This document shows, one piece after another, positions 59,301-64,000 of a DNA stretch of 64,000 bases (position 1 is the stretch's first letter; every line of letters begins with the position of its first letter). The notes beneath the pieces were generated by a model that was not told where the DNA came from, made no database searches, and saw nothing but the letters and a program-made list of their open reading frames with translations. A program made the position numbers and the translations under genes. The DNA is from Akebia trifoliata (lineage: Eukaryota; Streptophyta; Magnoliopsida; Ranunculales; Lardizabalaceae), in assembly GCA_017979445.1 (NCBI GenBank), contig CM030714.1, positions 14,689,892-14,753,891 of the forward strand, read 5' to 3'.

Positions 59301-61028
59301 GGGGAAACTGTGTCATGGCCCCAGGGCCCCAATTATCTCGAATAGGAAATATAAGACTGCTCAATGATTTTCTCAATTTACACAACTGGGATTGGATGTA
59401 ATCAAATAAATCCATGAGTTAGACTAGCCTGACTAACTTAGTACGATTTCAAATCTTACTCAGGGTTATTGGGCCCACATGGATTTCCACATTGGGAATT
59501 GTGAAGGAATAAAATTCCTGGCTTTGGAGATAGTGGCACGTGTACACTGATCCCCAAGAATTCCAACCTATTAAAGATATCACTAACCAAAGGACATGGA
59601 AGAATGGTTGGGTAACCATCCGATTGAGGGTACGAAACATAAGGTCGGGGATAGGGTTCCGTGAACAAGAGCGAGTCAAACCAAATACCTGATTTGGCGG
59701 GATTTGTGTGCCAAATTGAGAGAGGACTCTTATCTAGAAGATGCCAATCAAAACGGATGCCCAAATTAAAGGAAATAGAAAAGATAACGTTCAAGAAGAG
59801 GATTCAATCCCATCCTCTATAAATAGAATCTGAAATACACCCAAAAGGTACAAGATTCTTACGAGTGAAAACCCTTTTTTTTTCTTTTTCAAGCTATTTT
59901 GTGGAGTGACTTAGGCATCAGAGGCTTTGTGTCACAGCCAAGCACAGGAGGTCGGAACGCAGCACGAACACAAATCAGCAAGGGTACGGATTTCGAGGCC
60001 AATCAGAAATAGGCCGCTACAGTACTCAAACACCACAACTCTATAGAGTCCATGGCATTGACTAGATTTAAAAAATATATATTGATATAAAAACTTTTTT
60101 CGGCTTGATCCAATGGTTTGAAAATAGACTGCCTCTGAACTCCCAAATTTTAAATTAAAATCCAACTAGGAAAAACAACCGTTTTTTTTTAAGTTCTTAA
60201 AATTTTGTGTTCTACATCCCTGTAGAGGAAAGTGTTTTTCTATATCCATTAATATTTATTTCAGGCCACATGCAATATAAGAGGTGTTCCATATGATGGA
60301 TGGCCCATTGCAATGAAATGAACCCAAGGAAATTGTTTCTCATTATATAGCTAGCCCCTGATGAAGAACATAACCATACCCGTATGTGGTGTGCCCTCAC
60401 TGCTTCTTTTCTTCAACATTTGGTCCTCCTAACCAAATAACAGAAGATTTGAAGTAAGATTTTGACTTCTATTACTTATTAAAATTTTACATAAGAAACA
60501 AAACAATAGAACGGTGTTCAAAAATAAAAAAGAAAAGGAAAAAAACAAAAAAAAGGAATAATCCTCACTCTTGCTGCTGTATTCCCGTCACTCCATTTAC
60601 TGGAACCTTCTGTCCCATTTTCCTCACTGCCTCCGTTGTTAAAAAATTCAGGAGTCAAAATATCTACTCAGCGATTATATAGAAACATATTCAATTTTTA
60701 AGCCCCTAAATATATTAGATCAACAAACCTCTACGACCCTACAGCACTCCCAGCATTGGCATTGCCTATCGACACTGGCAGCCCATCAAATCCTTTTAAT
60801 TTCTTCTTTAAACCATGATCTTTATTGCTTGGTGACTTGGCAGGGGTTGCTATGCTTAGAGGAGCTGCAACCTGTACCATGGGCGCAACAGTTAGATCTG
60901 CTTCTCTAGATATGCACCACATGAGGTAGCAAGGATAGTTATATGAGTAAAAAGAGTTCAAAGATTTCATTCCATACCATGGCATCAGTTACAGCAGGGG
61001 ATGATAGAATTCCATGACGGTGTGAACC
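50318..61028 (-). CDS. G-box-binding-factor type bZIP gene, eight visible exons
   Basis: Exons on the minus strand: 61028-60978, 60871-60738, 60630-60569, 60428-60380, 59026-58863, 57520-57455, 57339-57214 and 50380-50318 (stop 50318-50320). Motifs follow the plant GBF family: HGILSSPAV, then LSIATPAKSPSNKDHG and LKGFDGLPVSIGNANAG, EGSSKWSDGNTAA, KRSSEGTPHT, then the basic region KQSNRESARRSRLRKQ (N-x7-R), the zipper ESLNAENMALRSKINQLTEN, and a last exon starting EKLKNAQVG. GBFs are nuclear dimers binding CACGTG boxes. The N-terminal proline-rich MFMR exons are not found. The zipper's SRKNVV differs from the usual RLENAT. The 60738 donor does not give an in-frame canonical junction. Insertions fill the introns. 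Confidence 0.88.
50728..51447. mobile_element. Array of palindromic MITE units
   Basis: Hairpin units recur with the arm TTAGAAGTTTCAGATT, CTGATTTTTTTGTGAGGATG and its inverse ATCCTCACAAAAAAATCAGC, CAAAACTTTTAACCC, at about 50770-50925, 50965-51070, 51120-51220 and 51285-51395. The outer ends ACCAATGTTAAGGAGCCAAC and TGGCTTCCTAACGTTGACTA are inverted relative to each other. Two similar ~360-bp elements stand head to tail, the second starting near 51090 with AGCAGCCAACGCATTTGTCC. Confidence 0.7.
51508..51655. mobile_element. Near-palindromic MITE
   Basis: AACACATGATCCCAACCC and AAATCCAATGGTTGAGATTT on the left are mirrored by AAATCTCCACCATTGGATTT and GGTTGGGATCATGTGTTT on the right, making one long hairpin of about 148 bp. 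The ORFs on both strands reflect this symmetry. Confidence 0.8.
51656..51939 (+). mobile_element. Helitron-like element, copy 1 (degenerate 3' end)
   Basis: It begins A|TCCTATATATATATAATA, like copy 2 (TCTATATAATAAAAC). It shares the internal order GAGACCCATTTTATTG, CTTTTACCCTTTAACC and the 3' segment TAGGCACGGGC followed by GAACTTCA. The terminal CTRR is mutated. No coding capacity (non-autonomous). Confidence 0.6.
52737..53311 (+). mobile_element. Solo LTR inside the TRIM array
   Basis: It begins TGTAAAGGGAAATAATTGCG and ends TTCCGACCGCACA. Flanking pentamers are GTTAG (52732-52736) and ATTAG (53312-53316). The motif AACTTGAGTATCGGAG is followed by a TTTTAGCAAGTACCATGCC block typical of a U5 region. 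It interrupts the first internal region of the array just before its primer site. Confidence 0.75.
54131..54420 (+). other. Unidentified ~290-bp insert in the third TRIM LTR
   Basis: In the second LTR a GGATTCAAAAAACCAACCAA segment is contiguous, whereas here about 290 bp of unrelated sequence are inserted. One plus frame reads KSQIEKEDFLSKMLDLPMEK and then GFTVINDQNID, which looks like protein-coding sequence, but with stops at both ends. I do not recognise the family. It could be a captured gene fragment or piece of another element. Confidence 0.45.
54549..55318 (-). mobile_element. 5'-truncated LINE in the TRIM array
   Basis: A T-run at 54549 marks the tail. The frame 54867-55289 reads FSVSSFYKSLVDFDNHYFPA, then WGQGVPLKVVFFIWRASLRK, ILTIDQVMKRGVQGP and SPKHVLLHCALCDSVG, that is, the zf-RVT region with metal-ligand residues partly kept. 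The inner end is a C-run (55303-55316 on the plus strand). It separates the third LTR from the following internal region. Confidence 0.82.
56046..56599. other. bZIP intron segment without clear feature
   Basis: A short GGAACCGATTGGATCGG / CCAATCCAATATAATATG stretch near 56360-56410 resembles the GGATC-rich interior of the hAT MITE at 13907-14143. Ends could not be defined. Confidence 0.35.
56600..56737 (-). mobile_element. SINE, copy 3
   Basis: Read on the minus strand: GCCAACCTAAGTAAGTTGG (A-box region) and CGTCCTAGGTTCAAAAC (B-box region) at the same spacing as the SINE at 12743. It ends in a short A-rich tail (CTATCAAAAAAATAATAAAC). The flanks share AATTTTGTTT (56573-56582 and 56736-56745), a possible target-site duplication. 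Confidence 0.72.
58202..58464 (-). mobile_element. Non-autonomous Helitron with canonical ends, copy 2
   Basis: On the minus strand it begins A|TCTATATAATAAAACAAG and ends with the hairpin GCCCGTGCC-TAC-GGAATGGGC, a short spacer and CTAG|T. TC start, 3' hairpin, CTRR end and insertion between A and T are the Helitron hallmarks. It is 263 bp, non-coding, in the intron before the bZIP basic-region exon. It is related in inverted orientation to 51656-51939. Confidence 0.85.
59232..60021 (+). mobile_element. Solo LTR in a bZIP intron
   Basis: It begins TGTAGCAGTCCAATACCC and ends AATAGGCCGCTACA, so its termini are TG...CA with a 6-bp inverted TGTAGC/GCTACA. A TATA-like CCTCTATAAATAGAATC lies near 59813, and the motif GTGACTTAGGCATCAGAGG sits downstream. 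The flanking pentamers (CTAGG and GTACT) do not match, so either the duplication has decayed or the LTR arose by recombination between two elements. Confidence 0.72.
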
Positions 61029-61374
61029 CTGGACATACAAGAATTTCTGGATGTATTAGGGCATTTCTGTCTAAACAAAGGTTTCAATTTTCATGAAGAG
61101 CTACACTGTTATTTCGGAGAATATTGATAACCCATCTAACTAATGAACCATATTATTTGTACAGCATATGTGATGCACACGATTCTTGTTCCAAAGCATC
61201 GAAGTAATCACCCATTCTTGGATTGCAGTTGGACTAAATATCATCCGTCCGACCTTTATAACCATTTGATGAACATAAATGTTTGAACAGTGGAACAAGT
61301 TGTTGATGCAATTTCTTGCACTAACTCGAGATACTCACAAATCGCTTGATCTTTACAAACTTAAAATTCCTAGG
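61029..61374 (-). other. Upstream of the first visible bZIP exon, no MFMR exon found
   Basis: I looked for the tryptophan- and proline-rich N-terminal exons (family pattern MWG...MMPPYGTPY) on the minus strand and found none here, nor in the following 2.6 kb. Confidence 0.5.
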
Positions 61375-61800
61375 TGTGCCTGCAACACAACCTCTCCGAC
61401 GCCCAAGTCAAGTTAAGTGTAAACAAAAGCAGAGTAACAATAAGAGAGTAAAATCGTACCTTATGATGTGTTTGGCCTTGTATTTATAGGAGTAGGTCCT
61501 TAGGATCTCCTTGATTTGATTGGCAACTTCGACTTTATCTCAATTAAGAAACAAAATCTGAATTAGAATGTATCTAATTCAGATTATGTCCTTATTCATT
61601 CCTTTGATTTAGGAAGTTTCCCTTATCTAGAAGGATTCCTAATTTCTTGGGATATGGATTATTCACTACTTTTATGCTTCTTCCTGGAATTCTTATCCGA
61701 GTTCTGAGTGTGAAACGATCATCCTAGTTCCAAAAAGGATCTTATCCGAGATCTGAGCTTGAAACGTTCGTTCATGGATTGTTGAGGGAATATGTACCTT
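61375..61800 (-). mobile_element. LTR fragment or solo LTR, minus orientation
   Basis: On the minus strand it has a TATA-like CTCCTATAAATACAAGG followed by AACTTGACTTGGGCGTCGGA and a GTTGTGTTGCAGGCACA end. These are promoter and U5-like features resembling the solo LTRs at 30471 and 52737. The upstream end is not fixed. The gag-like gene next to it reads in the opposite direction, so they may not belong to one intact element. Confidence 0.55.
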
Positions 61801-61886
61801 CGAACTCAGTTTATTATCTCTGAATAGGGTTTTATTTCTCCTTCTCATCCTCTCTACCCATACTCTTTTTATTTCTGATTTTGGCC

Positions 61887-63930
61887 ATGGCTAAGGGGAA
61901 GTCTCACTCCCCCACTCGTCCTTCGATAGATGCAATCAAGGATGCCTACAACATCCCTAAATAGGTCGGGACATCCTATACAGAGGAGCCCCTTTTTTCA
62001 CAAGACCTCCCCCAAAACATTAATGTGGTGTATTGGGGTCAATTTAAGGTGGGCCTCCGAGTTCTACTTAGTTAGTTACTTCGAGAGGTCCTAAACTACT
62101 ATAGAAGGCCCCTGGTCAGATGAGTGGTAACTCTTACTGACTCATGTCCACAATAGAAAAGATCAATGCTTGGCTCGATTTGGGCTAAAGGCTCGGGTTA
62201 CTTGATATCTGAGCCCTCTTTACTCTAAGAAGATGCTCGGGTAGGTCGGACTACTTCTATTTGACAAAGAGGAGGGGAAAACCTCCCTTGTTTGTACTCC
62301 CCAACTCGGATAAGGATTGGTTCCTTTTTCAGATCAAACTTACTAGAGGCTGGGAGCACGCGATCAGGGATGTGGATCCCCCTCCCATTTTCAACACTTT
62401 CAATCAAGCTGGTAAGTCTTTTATGAGGTAAAAAGGAAGTCTTCCCAGTTCTATTTTTCTTTTAAAATGACTTGTTTTTTTCTTTTCCTTTTCAGGCCCA
62501 GGAAGGACAAAAAGGTTCCAGACTCGATGATCATCACCTATCTTTTGTCCGATCGTGCTTTGTACGATCGGGTAATCAATTTTCTTACTCCCAAGAGTGG
62601 GGAGGAAGAAATAGAAAAGAAACAGACTGTGAATAGGTCGTCTCCTACAGCGCTACAACGATTTCGTGACGACAAAGAGGACAATGAGTACGACATGGTG
62701 CTACTGAAGTCAAATCGTCCTCCTTCCGAGGATTCAGACTCTGAGGCATAAGCTCAAGAGACTACTCACTCTCCCGTTCCACTGACCAATACTGGCAACA
62801 ACACTAACAACAACAACGACCCTCCTCAACCTCCGCTCAAGAAACTGAAAAAAGCCAATGCCCCTGGAGTGAGTCCTTCGAGTGTGGTTCCGAAAGAGAA
62901 GAAAGTCGTCCCCCGTCCTTCTATTGCCCTATCACCCCTTCGAATGGGTTAGGTTCTAGGGGGTCGGACTCGCCTGGGCTTCCCTGGGCGATCACCCAAA
63001 GGGTGGTGGTCATCAGATCACCAACCAATATTCAGTGGTGTCCAATTCCTAAGGCAATGCAAGCTATCCTGGAAGCAGATGTCCTCCCTCGAGACCAAGT
63101 TATGACTAGTTGTGGTTTCTCTGAGAACCCCTCAAGGTTCCTCAATGACGTATTCCATGCCATGGTGGTGGTAAGTTTTTTCTTAAAATCGCTCTCCCTT
63201 TACTTTTGTTTTCTACTTTTCTGACCAGTCTTTCCTTGCATTTCTCAGGTCCAAACTGGAGTACTCAGACTCTCAGAATTCCAAGATTCTGCCCTATCTA
63301 ATAAAGAGAAAGTAAGGCAGCTAGCTTAAAACTGCTAAAGGAGAAAGAGAGAGAGCCTTCGACCTCTAGTCAAAAAAGCCAAAGAAGAGCTTGGAGTAGT
63401 CAAAGCTGAGCTCCAAGCCACCAAGCATAATTGTGACAAAGCTATCGAGGAAGCTTCCTCTATTAAGGGCGACCTTGCTACTATCGAGGTGAAGTTGGCC
63501 AAGGTAGAAGTGGCCAAAGGGGAGGAGAAGTAAAAGGCCTTGGCCGATCAGTTGGCCAATTCTTAGGCATAGATAAGCGTTTCCAAGGAGGTGTGGCAGA
63601 CGGCCTATGACAAGCTGAAAGCAAAGCTTGTCAAGGTCTAGAAGTCAGCCTCTTAGGCCAAGAAGACTTCGGTTACTACTAATGCCACCATCCCAACTCC
63701 CCTCATTGTGGTAGAGTTGGATGATGTTGCTAGCGATGGCTTTCTCCCCACCAAGGTTGCTAATGACGAATACCCCCTCCTCAAGGTTGTTGTTGGTTCC
63801 AACGTTAAGCCTCCAAACTCCAAGCTTCTAGGATCCGAGGAACTAGGCACGAAGACAATAGCCAATGACCCTTCTCTTACTACTTCTGATCATGCCCCCG
63901 AAACTTTTGTATTTCTTTTTTGCTGCTTAC
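61887..63930 (+). pseudogene. Decayed gag-like gene of a gypsy-type plant element
   Basis: The frame from ATG 61887 reads MAKGKSHSPTRPSIDAIKD, then INVVYWGQFKVGLRVLL and LLREVLNYYRRPLV. A later part has NSDKDWFLFQIKLTRGWEHA, and after a TTTTCAG boundary RKDKKVPDSMIITYL (62467-62751). A long helical, coiled-coil-like segment follows at 63340-63660 (KKAKEELGVVKAELQATK). This resembles the plant putative gypsy-type transposon/gag family with a C-terminal coiled coil. In-phase stops include TAG at 61962, 62073, 63564, 63570, 63639 and 63654. Its role in the parent element would be structural. It may continue past the window end. Confidence 0.6.
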
Positions 63931-64000
63931 TCTTAATGTACCTTTTATTTGTGTTAATGAAATTTATGAGCTTTGTGCCTTTAATGTTTTAGTATAGTAT

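Noticed and set aside
1..64000. CRISPR array, bacterial operon or phage content
   Set aside because: Spliced plant genes and plant retroelements throughout; the regular repeat at 40.8-41.7 kb has no unique spacers and is a minisatellite.

Overview
The window is nuclear DNA of a flowering plant, most likely a woody or early-diverging eudicot. It is AT-rich and dominated by decayed transposable elements, with three multi-exon plant genes between them. The genes have GT-AG introns and plant-specific families: an LRR-III receptor-like pseudokinase and a G-box-binding-factor bZIP. I cannot name the species from sequence alone.

Layout. 1-0.9 kb: AT-rich DNA with a four-unit tandem repeat. 1.2-6.7 kb: a decayed chromodomain-type Ty3/gypsy element on the minus strand, with a 1.3-kb insertion inside its gag gene. 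6.7-9.5 kb: diverged inverted copies related to that insertion. 9.95-10.7 kb: a LINE 3' end. 11.98-14.37 kb (+): the last three exons of a myosin-tail (TH1) domain gene, with a SINE and a hAT-type MITE in its introns. 15.04-19.15 kb (-): a complete two-exon receptor-like pseudokinase gene resembling At4g23740, convergent with the TH1 gene. 19.2-26.9 kb: mainly fold-back/MITE-type repeats. 26.9-35.7 kb (-): a LINE split by a Ty1/copia element, which is itself split by a solo LTR (three-level nest). 35.7-38.6 kb: MITE-like AT-rich DNA. 38,664-50,278 (-): an 11.6-kb LTR element with 1.7-kb LTRs, a perfect AACAT target-site duplication, integrase remnants only, and two tandem-repeat arrays between integrase and the 3' LTR (Tat/Ogre-like). 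50.3-61.0 kb (-): the exons of a GBF-type bZIP gene spread over about 10.7 kb. Its last intron (~6.8 kb) holds palindromic MITEs, a Helitron-like element, a tandem array of short TRIM-like retrotransposons, a solo LTR, a LINE and a SINE. 61.4-64 kb: an LTR fragment and the decayed gag-like gene of another gypsy-type element, where the 5' bZIP exons would be expected.

No operons, CRISPR arrays, rRNA or functional tRNA genes were seen. The host genes are unrelated in function. What is most informative is the insertion history: several insertions can be placed to the base because target-site duplications are visible or because removing the insert makes the host reading frame continuous. I did not find evidence of an undescribed enzymatic system. 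The notable structures are the nested insertions, the TRIM array, the tandem repeats inside the large LTR element, and the bZIP gene whose stop codon lies 40 bp from an LTR.
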